Assembly (NCBI RefSeq): GCF_014905555.1
Contig: NZ_BNGS01000011.1
Location: 1 to 64,000, forward strand
Length of the DNA stretch: 64,000 nt
Direction: 5' to 3'
From: Streptomyces sp. Y2F8-2
Lineage (GTDB): Bacteria; Actinomycetota; Actinomycetes; Streptomycetales; Streptomycetaceae
Shown here: piece after piece, positions 37,204-44,008 of the stretch
Numbering within the stretch: position 1 is the stretch's first letter
Layout of the letters: each line of letters opens with the position of its first letter
Translations under genes and position numbers: made by a program
The notes under the pieces: model-generated
What the model was told of the DNA's origin: nothing
The model's input: the letters and a program-made list of their open reading frames with translations, nothing else
Database searches by the model: none

Positions 37204-37245
37204 GTGAGAATCTCCGGTAACCCCCGTACTCCTCGGACAAGTTGG
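37192..37245. promoter_or_regulatory. Two direct repeats, probable GntR/FadR operators
   Basis: CTCCTCAGACAAGTGAG (37192-37208) and CTCCTCGGACAAGTTGG (37229-37245) match at 13 of 17 positions or better and are 37 bases apart. They lie between divergent leuA and a FadR-type gene; one covers the leuA -35, the other is ten bases from the regulator start. Confidence 0.5.
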
Positions 37246-37254
37246 TGACGTGAC

Positions 37255-37947
37255 ATGCCGCTCGGCGCCCTCCGCCCCAGCCCGCTGGTCGAACAGGCCA
37301 CGGACCGGCTGCGTGAACAGATCGCCGGCGGCCACTGGCCGGTCGGCACCCGGCTGCCCGGCGAGACCACGCTCGCCAAGGAGCTCGGCGTGGGCCGCTC
37401 CACGGTCCGGGAGGCGCTGCGCGCGCTCGCCGGCGCCGGCCTGGTGCAGCCCCGCCACGGCTCCGGCGTCTTCGTCATCGCCACCGAGCCCGTCGAGGAC
37501 TGGCCCACCCGGCTGCGGCGGGCAGCGGTGACGGACGTCTACGAGGTCCGCATGGCGGTCGAGGTCCATGCGGCCCGCCTGGCCGCGCACCGCCGCACCC
37601 CCGACGACATCACGGCGATCCAGGCGGCGCTGGAGCGCCGGCGCACGGCCTCGGCGGCCGATGACGCGGCGTTCGTCGACGCCGACATCGCGCTGCACAC
37701 CGCGGTGGTCGCCGCCGCCCACAACGCCGTACTCGCCGACCTCTTCGCCGATTTCACCCCCGCGCTCAGGGAGTGCCTCGTCACCATGCTGTCCCTGACC
37801 GGCCTGCGCGACCAGGACGCGAACACCGGCGACGACACCCATGCGGCCCTCGTGCGGGCCGTGGCGGACGGGGACCCGGAGGCCGCCGGCGCCGTACTGC
37901 GCGAGGAGCTGGAGGGAACACTCGCCCTGCTTCGGGAGCAGGCCTAG
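37255..37947 (+). CDS. FadR-subfamily GntR regulator
   Basis: 230 residues. N-terminal winged helix: LVEQATDRLREQIAGGHWPVG, LPGETTLAKELGVGRSTVREALRAL, GLVQPRHGSGVFV. C-terminal FCD domain has the acidic/His metal-ligand pattern (VDADIALHTAVVAAAHN, GDDTHAALVRAV). Ligands of this subfamily are usually small acids. The divergent position and shared direct repeats suggest it controls leuA and itself. ATG 37255 is the evident start; a ribosome site is weak, so it may be leaderless. Confidence 0.9.
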   Translation: MPLGALRPSPLVEQATDRLREQIAGGHWPVGTRLPGETTLAKELGVGRSTVREALRALAGAGLVQPRHGSGVFVIATEPVEDWPTRLRRAAVTDVYEVRMAVEVHAARLAAHRRTPDDITAIQAALERRRTASAADDAAFVDADIALHTAVVAAAHNAVLADLFADFTPALRECLVTMLSLTGLRDQDANTGDDTHAALVRAVADGDPEAAGAVLREELEGTLALLREQA

Positions 37948-38275
37948 GAAGCACGCCTGCGGTACTGCTCCGGGTGCCACCCCGAGCTCCCGTTTGAACG
38001 CCTTGGTGAAGGCGAACTCGAAGCTGTATCCCGGTCCGTTGCGCCACCTGAGGGAGCGAGAGGCCGTCGGTCCGCAGCAGGCGGCCTGCCGTCGTCATGC
38101 GCCACCACGTCAGACACGTCAGCGGCGGCTCGCCCACCAGCGCGACGAACCGGCAGGCGAAGGCCACCCCGGGACGGGCCGCCCGTGGCACCGAGTTCCT
38201 GGACCGTCCAGGGGTGCGCCGGGTCGCCGTGGCTCGCCCGCAGCGCCGCGAAGAGCTCAGCGCCCACGGCGTCCA
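37948..38275 (-). pseudogene. Decayed AraC-family regulator
   Basis: Three frames must be joined to read an AraC C-terminal domain: LFAALRASHGDPAHPWTVQ, then FACRFVALVGEPPLTCLTWW and RMTTAGRLLRTDGLSLPQVA, then YSFEFAFTKAFKRELGVAP. At least two frameshifts are present and the N-terminal domain is lost. It ends where the MDR fragment on the other strand begins. Confidence 0.8.
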
Positions 38276-38510
38276 CGGCGACCGGATCGTGGTGCCCCAC
38301 AGCGCGCTCCTGCCGCGCCCGGCCGAGGTCGACGCAGTCACGGCGGCCGCCGTCCGGCTCACCCGTACGACGGCGTACGGCGCGCTGATGGAACGGGCGG
38401 GCATGGTCCCCAGCCACCGGCTGCTGATCATCGGCGCCTCCAGCGGTGTGGGAACCGCCGCGATCCAGGTCGTGCGGTGGGCCGGTGCCGTGCCGATCCG
38501 ACGTCACCCG
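38276..38510 (+). pseudogene. Fragment of a quinone oxidoreductase (MDR family)
   Basis: Encodes DRIVVPHSALLPRPAEVDAV, LTRTTAYGALMERAGMVPS and LLIIGASSGVGTAAIQVV, the middle of a zinc-less medium-chain dehydrogenase with its NADPH loop. Both the N-terminal and C-terminal parts are missing: after GAVPI the similarity stops. It reads in the frame of the next gene but has no start of its own. Confidence 0.7.
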
Positions 38511-38606
38511 TTCGCCGCGAGCCGGAATGGCCCGACGTGTCCGCGGGGTTGGTGCTACCGGCAGACGCTTGCACGAACACCGACCCCCGGAAGGGCGAGA
38601 CGAGCC

Positions 38607-39269
38607 ATGAAGATCGGCATCATCGGCGCGGGCAACATCGGCGGCAACCTCACCCGGCGGCTCACCGCCCTCGGCCACGACGTCTCCGTCGCCAACTCCC
38701 GCGGCCCGCACACGCTCACCGCACTCGCCGAGGAGACGGGCGCGACACCCGTCACGGTCGAGGAGGCGGCCCGCGACGCCGAGGTCGTGGTGATCACGAT
38801 CCCGGTGAAGGCCGTACCGGACCTGCCGTCCGGGCTGCTGGACGGCGCGGCCGAGGGGGTCGCCGTGATCGACACCGGCAACTACTACCCGCAGCAGCGG
38901 GACGGGAGGATCGCGGCGATCGAGGACGAGGGCCTCACCGAGAGCCGCTGGACCGAACGGCAGATCGGCCACCCCGTGATCAAGGCCTTCAACGGCACCT
39001 ACGCCCAGGACATCCTGGAGCGCCCCCGCCCGGCCGGCGCCCCCGACCGCATGGCGCTCCCGGTGGCGGGTGACGACGAGTCGGCGAAGGCGAAGGTCAG
39101 GGACCTGATCGAGGAGCTCGGCTTCGACACGGTGGACGCGGGCGGCATCGACGACTCCTGGCGCCAGCAGCCCGGCACGCCGGTGTACGGCCTGCGTGCC
39201 GGCGTCGACGAGGTCACCAAGGCACTGGAGCAGGCGTCGCCCGAGCGCTCCGCGGAGTTCCGCGCGTAG
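38607..39269 (+). CDS. F420H2:NADP+-type oxidoreductase/NAD(P)-binding protein
   Basis: 220 residues. Rossmann start MKIGIIGAGNIGGNLTRRL, Arg/Ser in ANSRGPHT suggesting NADP binding, then VVVITIPVKAVPDLP, VIDTGNYYPQ, HPVIKAFNGTYAQDI and LPVAGDDESAKAKV. The fold matches F420-dependent NADP reductases and related predicted dinucleotide-binding proteins; the actual substrate is unclear. ATG 38607 follows AAGGGCGAGACGAG. It stands after two pseudogenes and before the convergent lysozyme gene. Confidence 0.85.
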   Translation: MKIGIIGAGNIGGNLTRRLTALGHDVSVANSRGPHTLTALAEETGATPVTVEEAARDAEVVVITIPVKAVPDLPSGLLDGAAEGVAVIDTGNYYPQQRDGRIAAIEDEGLTESRWTERQIGHPVIKAFNGTYAQDILERPRPAGAPDRMALPVAGDDESAKAKVRDLIEELGFDTVDAGGIDDSWRQQPGTPVYGLRAGVDEVTKALEQASPERSAEFRA

Positions 39270-39303
39270 CCGCCGCCTCGTCGGACCGGCGGGCCGGGGT
39301 CGG

Positions 39304-39861
39304 TCAGGCGTCCCCGGCCCACTCCCTGAGCGCCGCCTTGCTGGAGAAGTTCGCCACGTTCTGGTCCACCGGGTCCGACGTGTACTGGTGGAAGCGCCAC
39401 GGGGCCTTGATCCGGGGCTTGCCCGCGGTGACGTAGTCGGCGATCCACAGGCCGTCCCCGGCGTAGGACGTGGTGTCGATGGTCAGCCAGAAGTGGCGGC
39501 TGGTGTAGAGCAGCACGCGGTTGTGTGGGCGGAGCTGCTTCACCTTGCGGATGAAGGCGTCCTTCTCCGCGTTGCTCGCGTGCGTCCCGTCGCCGGTGGT
39601 CTCCCAGTCCAAGGCGAGCAGATCGCCCGCCCCCTCCGGAGCCTTGCCGACGAAGTACTCGGCCTGGGCGGTGATGTCACCCGGCCACAGGAAGTGGTAG
39701 AAGCCGACCACGCAACCGGCGTCCCGGGCGGTCTTCGTCTGGGCGGAGAGTTTCGGGTTCACATACGAACGCCCCTCCGTCGCCTTGATGAAGACGAACG
39801 AGAGGCCGTCCGTGTCGTACGCGGAGGACTGGTACGCGCTGACGTCGATGCCTCGCAGCAT
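39304..39861 (-). CDS. GH25 lysozyme-like protein
   Basis: 185 residues, a single GH25 muramidase domain: RGIDVSAYQ with Asp6, FVFIKATEGRSYVNP, VVGFYHFLWPGD and the catalytic pair LALDWETT (Asp85, Glu87), then LLYTSRHFW and WRFHQYTSDP. It should cleave the MurNAc-GlcNAc bond. No signal peptide is visible on the ATG 39861 product, which is odd for a lysozyme and could mean nonclassical export or a phage-type role. GGGAG lies upstream. Confidence 0.9.
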   Translation of the reverse strand: MLRGIDVSAYQSSAYDTDGLSFVFIKATEGRSYVNPKLSAQTKTARDAGCVVGFYHFLWPGDITAQAEYFVGKAPEGAGDLLALDWETTGDGTHASNAEKDAFIRKVKQLRPHNRVLLYTSRHFWLTIDTTSYAGDGLWIADYVTAGKPRIKAPWRFHQYTSDPVDQNVANFSSKAALREWAGDA

Positions 39862-39957
39862 GGGTGCTCCCTGGAGGTGGTGGGGGGAACAGGCATCGGC
39901 ACGGATCGATGCCTGTTGTCACCTTTGTACGGGTGGTATGCCCCCTGCGTTCGGGCG

Positions 39958-40989
39958 TCAGCCCCGGTCGGCCGCCGAACTGAGGATCGACGCCGACTTC
40001 GCCGTCCAGTCGGAGGTGATCACACTGGCATGGTCGTGGGCGAGCAGCGACAGGCGTGCCGCGACCTCGGCGTCCGTCGGGTCGGTGGACGAGATCGCCG
40101 GGGCGACGCCGGCCGCGTCCGTCATGATCAGGATGTAGTGGCCGGTGTCGTACCAGGACGTGTCGTAGCCGTTGTTGACGTACGTCGCCGCGTCCCCGTC
40201 GAAGAACACGAACCACGGGCGGATGGAGGCGTCGTAGCGGCTGGTGCGCGGGTCGCCGGAGGCCGCGCCGAGGACCGCGGGGAAGGCCTGAGCCTTGGAG
40301 ATGTTCCCGGCGGCGTACAGGTCGCGCAGGTAGTCGCCGTACTCCCGGTCGGTCCAGTAGTGGTCGAACGGGTTGTTCATCTCGACCGTACCGGGGATGA
40401 GTTCGAAGAGGACCTTGCCCTTGAGGGAGTCCCGGGACGGCCAGGCGTTCGCCTTCGCGGCGGCGTCGAGCGTGGAGTAGGAGGAGCCGAGCAGGTCGGA
40501 CGGCTTGTAGACGATGCTGCCGAGCTTCTGCTGCACGAGCGCGTCGAATTCGTCGGGTCCGAGGCCGCCGTTGTTGTTGAAGCCGTTCTTCATCTCCACC
40601 TTGAAGACGATCGGCCGGTGGTCGGGGTGCAGTTGGTGCCAGGCCGCGATGTTGTCGAGGCAGCTGCCGAGGTCCTGGTTGCGGTTCTTGCTGTACAGCT
40701 CGCTCGGGCTCTTCGCGGCCTCACAGTTGTTGTCGTCGCCGAACGGATTGCTGTGACTGACCCGCCAGCGCTTGCTGATGCTGTCGGTGTAGACGTCCAG
40801 TTCCAGAAGTGAGGCCCCCGAGTCGAGGGCCTGAGCGAAGTAGGTGTACTTGTCCTTCTCGTACGCGTTGTGCGTCCCGATCGTGGTCGCGTCCGCGAAC
40901 GTGGGCGACGCCGCGCGGGCGTTCCCCGGCACCACCATCAGCATCGCGGCGGCACCCAGCAGCGCCGCCAGCCGTCTCACCACACGCAT
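39958..40989 (-). CDS. Secreted PI-PLC X-domain-like protein
   Basis: 343 residues with a signal peptide (MRVVRRLAALLGAAAM, ending NARA). The PI-PLC-like TIM barrel has His40 in TIGTHNAY and His79 in RVSHSN, the usual general acid/base pair, and LLELDVYTD, IVFKVEMKNG and LFELIPGTVEM. It is predicted to be a secreted phosphodiesterase acting on phosphoinositide-type or related lipids. ATG 40989 follows AAAGGGAG. Ninety-six bases separate it from the GH25 gene on the same strand. Confidence 0.85.
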   Translation of the reverse strand: MRVVRRLAALLGAAAMLMVVPGNARAASPTFADATTIGTHNAYEKDKYTYFAQALDSGASLLELDVYTDSISKRWRVSHSNPFGDDNNCEAAKSPSELYSKNRNQDLGSCLDNIAAWHQLHPDHRPIVFKVEMKNGFNNNGGLGPDEFDALVQQKLGSIVYKPSDLLGSSYSTLDAAAKANAWPSRDSLKGKVLFELIPGTVEMNNPFDHYWTDREYGDYLRDLYAAGNISKAQAFPAVLGAASGDPRTSRYDASIRPWFVFFDGDAATYVNNGYDTSWYDTGHYILIMTDAAGVAPAISSTDPTDAEVAARLSLLAHDHASVITSDWTAKSASILSSAADRG

Positions 40990-41471
40990 GGGCCAACTCC
41001 CTTTCGTCGTCACCGAGTTGGCGGCAGCGTAGGAGAAGGTGGTTACCGTGCGGTAGCCCCCGGACGAAGCGCAGGAGCGCGTCGGCCGCAAGGTTCAGGA
41101 GAAACATCGACCTGGAGCGTGCACCGGGCACATCCTCGCCCGACCAGGTGATGGCCCGTGCGGGGCGAGTGTCGGCGTTGGCGTGATCGGGAACTTGGGC
41201 CAGTCTCGTCCCGGAAGGGAGGCCCCGAAACATGGTCGTGCACGTTGTTGAATTCCCGCGGGGCGCCCGCGCCGGACTGCGGTTCCTGCCACTCGCCGTG
41301 CGGACCGCTGCCACTGCGCGCTCCAGCAGTTCGGCCCGGCCCTGACCGGGGTCCGAGTCCCATCGACAAGCACAAGGAACTCGCCATGGACACCCACCTC
41401 CGGGTCGGCGGAAACGGCCCGGCGTCCCCGGCGCCCGGCAGGGCCGCAGCAAACGCGGTCGGGCAGTAGCC
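40990..41471. other. Gap with one weak small open frame
   Basis: No convincing gene in 482 bases. A 37-codon frame, MVVHVVEFPRGARAGLRFLP followed by LAVRTAATARS and ending SSSARP (41232-41345, plus strand), has GGAAGGGAGG about nine bases upstream, but codon use and composition do not set it apart. The left part must hold the PI-PLC promoter. Confidence 0.3.
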
Positions 41472-41960
41472 ATGGCTCCCGGACACGGCGACCGCCCGCG
41501 CCGCCACACGGTCATCCGGGTGCTGCTCCAAGTGGTGACTGCGGCCGCACTGGCCGTGGACGCCTACGTGCACGCCGACCTCGCCGCCCCCTACGATGTG
41601 GTCGGGCGGCAGATCAGCCAGGGAACGCTGTTTCGCCTCGAAGCCGCCGTGGCGTCGCTGGCCGCGCTGTTGGTCCTGCTGCTCGGTCGCCGGCGGCCGG
41701 TGTGGGTGTTCGCGTTCCTGGTGTCCGTCTCCGCGCTGGGCGCCGTGCTGCTCTATGGATACGTGAACGTGGGCGCTCTCGGTCCGCTGCCGAACATGTA
41801 CGAGCCGTTCTGGGGGCCGAAGAGGACCGGCAGCGCGATCGCCGAGGCCGTCGGCGCTGTGACCTCGCTCGTGGGCTTTCTGATCACCGGCCCGCCGCGC
41901 TCTGCGTCCACTCGGGCCGGCGCTCCTCGGGGAGGCAAGGCCGACGGCGGGGGCGGCTGA
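41472..41960 (+). CDS. Small integral membrane protein
   Basis: 162 residues with four likely membrane helices: about 15-36 (VIRVLLQVVTAAALAVDAYV), 57-77 (LEAAVASLAALLVLLLG), 82-103 (VWVFAFLVSVSALGAVLLYG) and 124-140 (IAEAVGAVTSLVGFLITG). The tail is Gly-rich and charged. I do not recognise a family. ATG 41472 is in a plausible place but has no clear ribosome site. It precedes the small-peptide/P450 cluster and could belong with it, but a 277-base gap with a promoter intervenes. Confidence 0.65.
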   Translation: MAPGHGDRPRRHTVIRVLLQVVTAAALAVDAYVHADLAAPYDVVGRQISQGTLFRLEAAVASLAALLVLLLGRRRPVWVFAFLVSVSALGAVLLYGYVNVGALGPLPNMYEPFWGPKRTGSAIAEAVGAVTSLVGFLITGPPRSASTRAGAPRGGKADGGGG

Positions 41961-42173
41961 TCACAGGCCACGCCTCGCCACGCGCACCGAAGCCCGGCAA
42001 GCTCCTGGGGCGTGGCTGCAGCTGCCCCTGGCGGTGACCGCCGTCCTCATCCGGCACGGGCGGGCGCACACCCGGAGTGCCGGCGCAGCCTCTTCGGGCT
42101 GGGGGTGGGGCTGGCCGGCTGCGGGCCCGGCACGCAAGCACGCGCCTTATATCCACGCCGACGCTCTGATCCA

Positions 42174-42205
42174 TGAAATGTGTAAAAATAGCACATATAG
42201 CACAT
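42174..42205 (+). promoter_or_regulatory. Promoter and tandem repeat before the small-peptide gene
   Basis: TGAAAT (42174-42179) and TATAGC (42196-42201) are 16 bases apart. Overlapping the -10 is a perfect tandem repeat of ATAGCACAT (42188-42196 and 42197-42205), a likely regulator site. This AT-rich patch contrasts with the surrounding GC-rich DNA. The rest of 41961-42237 holds nothing recognisable. Confidence 0.5.
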
Positions 42206-42237
42206 GTGGCACTGAAGACAGGCGAGAGGAGTGAATC

Positions 42238-42330
42238 ATGATCGCCAAGCTGCTCGCCAAGTTGTCGTTCACTCGCAACTACGGTGCGTACGGGGCCCAC
42301 GACTGGGGTACGTCCGCCGACAAGGCGTGA
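42238..42330 (+). CDS. Candidate RiPP precursor peptide (30 residues)
   Basis: A 30-codon frame with an excellent ribosome site, AGAGGAG six bases before ATG 42238. The N-terminal half is basic and amphipathic (MIAKLLAKLSFTR), as in a leader helix; the C-terminal half (NYGAYGAHDWGTSADKA) has Tyr15, Tyr18, His21 and Trp23 spaced by Gly and Ala. It is followed by a short strong hairpin and a P450, a 3Fe-4S ferredoxin and a reductase-P450 fusion. P450s in known small RiPP pathways join aromatic side chains of such peptides. The function is inferred; the peptide could instead be a regulatory micro-ORF. Confidence 0.7.
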   Translation: MIAKLLAKLSFTRNYGAYGAHDWGTSADKA

Positions 42331-42338
42331 CGTCGCTG

Positions 42339-42357
42339 CGGGCGCCTCGGGCGCCCG
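42339..42357 (+). terminator. Hairpin between precursor and P450 gene
   Basis: CGGGCGCC and GGCGCCCG around a three-base loop, nine bases after the precursor stop. Such hairpins commonly let precursor mRNA exceed that for the enzymes; here leaky termination is inferred. Confidence 0.5.
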
Positions 42358-42414
42358 TCGGCTCCCGGCCGTGCTGCCGATATCGGCCCAGGTATGAGCG
42401 TCAGGGGCGATCTC

Positions 42415-43746
42415 ATGGGCCGGGTGAATGAGCCGCCGCGGTTGCCCGAAGGCAACTTTGCGGCCTGGAGCCGTGACCGGCTGGCCATGGCGCGCCGTGG
42501 CGCTGACGAGTGCGGGGACGTTTGGCAGCTGGAGTCGGGTGTCTACGTAGCCGCCACGGCCGGGCCGTGTGAAGAAGTCCTGCACCGTGCGCAGGACTTC
42601 CCCAAGCCGCCCTCACCCCTCTTCCCGCCGTTGAAGCGGGCCGGCGGCGCGCCGACGTCCGAGGAGCGTGCGCACGCGCGCGCCGCCCGTATGCGGGGGC
42701 TGCGCCCGCAGGCGGTTGCGGCCCGGATCGGTGAGATCGCGTCCGGGACCGTTCGGTTTGCCGACCAGTGGCCCACGGGCCGGGACGTGGAGATTCTGCC
42801 TCTGCTCCGGTCGGTCCTGGCGGAGGTCGGCGTGCGTTACCTCTTCTCCGAAGACGCTCCCACCCTGCTGCCCTTCGCCCGGCAGCTCTTCGTGGCCCGG
42901 GAGGTGCTCGTTCGCCCCACGCGCTGGGTATGGCCGGGCTGGGTCCCCACACCGGCTCGGCGGTTCCGCACCCGGCAACAGGTCGCCTTCATCAACGCCT
43001 TGCGGCCCATCGTCCGCCGGCGCCGTTCATCGGGCCGGCTCGGTGACGACGTGCTCGGACAGATGCTCCGCCCCTCCTGCCGCTACGGCGCACTGTCGGA
43101 AGGGGCCATCCTCGACACTCTGCCCGGAATCACCGTCGCCACCTTCGAGACACCTTCCCGGGCAGCCGGATGGATCCTGCTTCACCTGGCCCGCCACCCC
43201 TGGGCCGCGGACCGCATCGCGGCCGAAGCCGCCCTCCTGCCCGCAGACGCGGCCGCGACGACCAGCACCCACCTCGAGCGCCTGCAATACACTCGGGCAG
43301 TGGTACGCGAAGTGCTCCGGCTACAGCCCCCGAGCTGGCTGCTGACCAGGCGCGCCCCGCGGCGGACCCAGCTCGCCGACTACACCATCAACGCCGGGTC
43401 CACCGTTCTCGTATGCCCCTACACCGCCCACCGCGACGCACGGGAACACCCCGATCCGGACCGGTTCCGCCCCGAACGCTGGCTCGACGATTCGTGCTCT
43501 CGGGCGAAACCCGGGGTCTTCCTCGCCTTCGGCACCGGGCCCCACAGCTGCGAGGGAGCTGCTCTGGCCATGGCCGTGCTCACGGTCCTGACCGCGCAGA
43601 CCGCCCACCGCTACCACCTGAGCGACGGCCCGGAACCCGGCTACCGGGTCACCACCTTCGAAGGTCTCGCAACCCCCGGCCTGCACCTGCGTGCCACCGT
43701 GCGCGGCCGGGGCAGTCCCCCCTTCGGTGACAAAGCCTCAACGTGA
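42415..43746 (+). CDS. Cytochrome P450 of the small-peptide cluster
   Basis: 443 residues. Heme motif FGTGPHSCEGAA (Cys379), ExxR in VVREVLRL, I-helix VATFETPS where the Glu-Thr pair replaces the common Asp/Glu-Thr. HRDAREHPDPDRFRPERWL precedes the heme loop. No membrane anchor, so a soluble bacterial type needing ferredoxin. ATG 42415 is preferred because AGGGG lies eight bases upstream; ATG 42394 is in frame seven codons earlier. It follows the precursor by about 85 bases and is followed by the ferredoxin after 34 bases. Predicted to oxidatively couple aromatic side chains of the peptide. Confidence 0.92.
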   Translation: MGRVNEPPRLPEGNFAAWSRDRLAMARRGADECGDVWQLESGVYVAATAGPCEEVLHRAQDFPKPPSPLFPPLKRAGGAPTSEERAHARAARMRGLRPQAVAARIGEIASGTVRFADQWPTGRDVEILPLLRSVLAEVGVRYLFSEDAPTLLPFARQLFVAREVLVRPTRWVWPGWVPTPARRFRTRQQVAFINALRPIVRRRRSSGRLGDDVLGQMLRPSCRYGALSEGAILDTLPGITVATFETPSRAAGWILLHLARHPWAADRIAAEAALLPADAAATTSTHLERLQYTRAVVREVLRLQPPSWLLTRRAPRRTQLADYTINAGSTVLVCPYTAHRDAREHPDPDRFRPERWLDDSCSRAKPGVFLAFGTGPHSCEGAALAMAVLTVLTAQTAHRYHLSDGPEPGYRVTTFEGLATPGLHLRATVRGRGSPPFGDKAST

Positions 43747-43780
43747 GGGTCTGCAGCTCCCACTCCCTGTGGAGGTCGGG

Positions 43781-44008
43781 GTGAAAGTTGTCGTTGATCT
43801 TTCCCGATGTGAGGGGTATGCGCAGTGCGCGTTCCTGGCTCCGGAGGCGTTCGGGGTGCATGGTGAGGAAGCGCTCATGTACGACCCGAACCCCGACGAC
43901 GCCCAGCGCGACCAGGTCCTCCGCGCCGCGGCGGCCTGCCCGGTCCAGGCGATCCTGGTCGACCGGATGGAGGCGCGGCACGCACCGGCGGAGGTGTCGC
44001 CGTCATGA
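43781..44008 (+). CDS. 3Fe-4S ferredoxin
   Basis: 75 residues: VKVVVDLSRCEGYAQCAFLAP, with the CxxxxxC pattern, and AAACPVQAI supplying the last Cys-Pro. This is the short single-cluster ferredoxin that normally feeds actinobacterial P450s. GTG 43781 has GGAGG five bases upstream. Its stop overlaps the start of the reductase-P450 gene (ATGA), so electron carrier and reductase are made together. Confidence 0.94.
   Translation: MKVVVDLSRCEGYAQCAFLAPEAFGVHGEEALMYDPNPDDAQRDQVLRAAAACPVQAILVDRMEARHAPAEVSPS

Noticed and set aside
41232..41345. Possible second small peptide gene
   Set aside because: Ribosome site is fair but no conserved feature or partner gene; kept only as a note in the gap entry.
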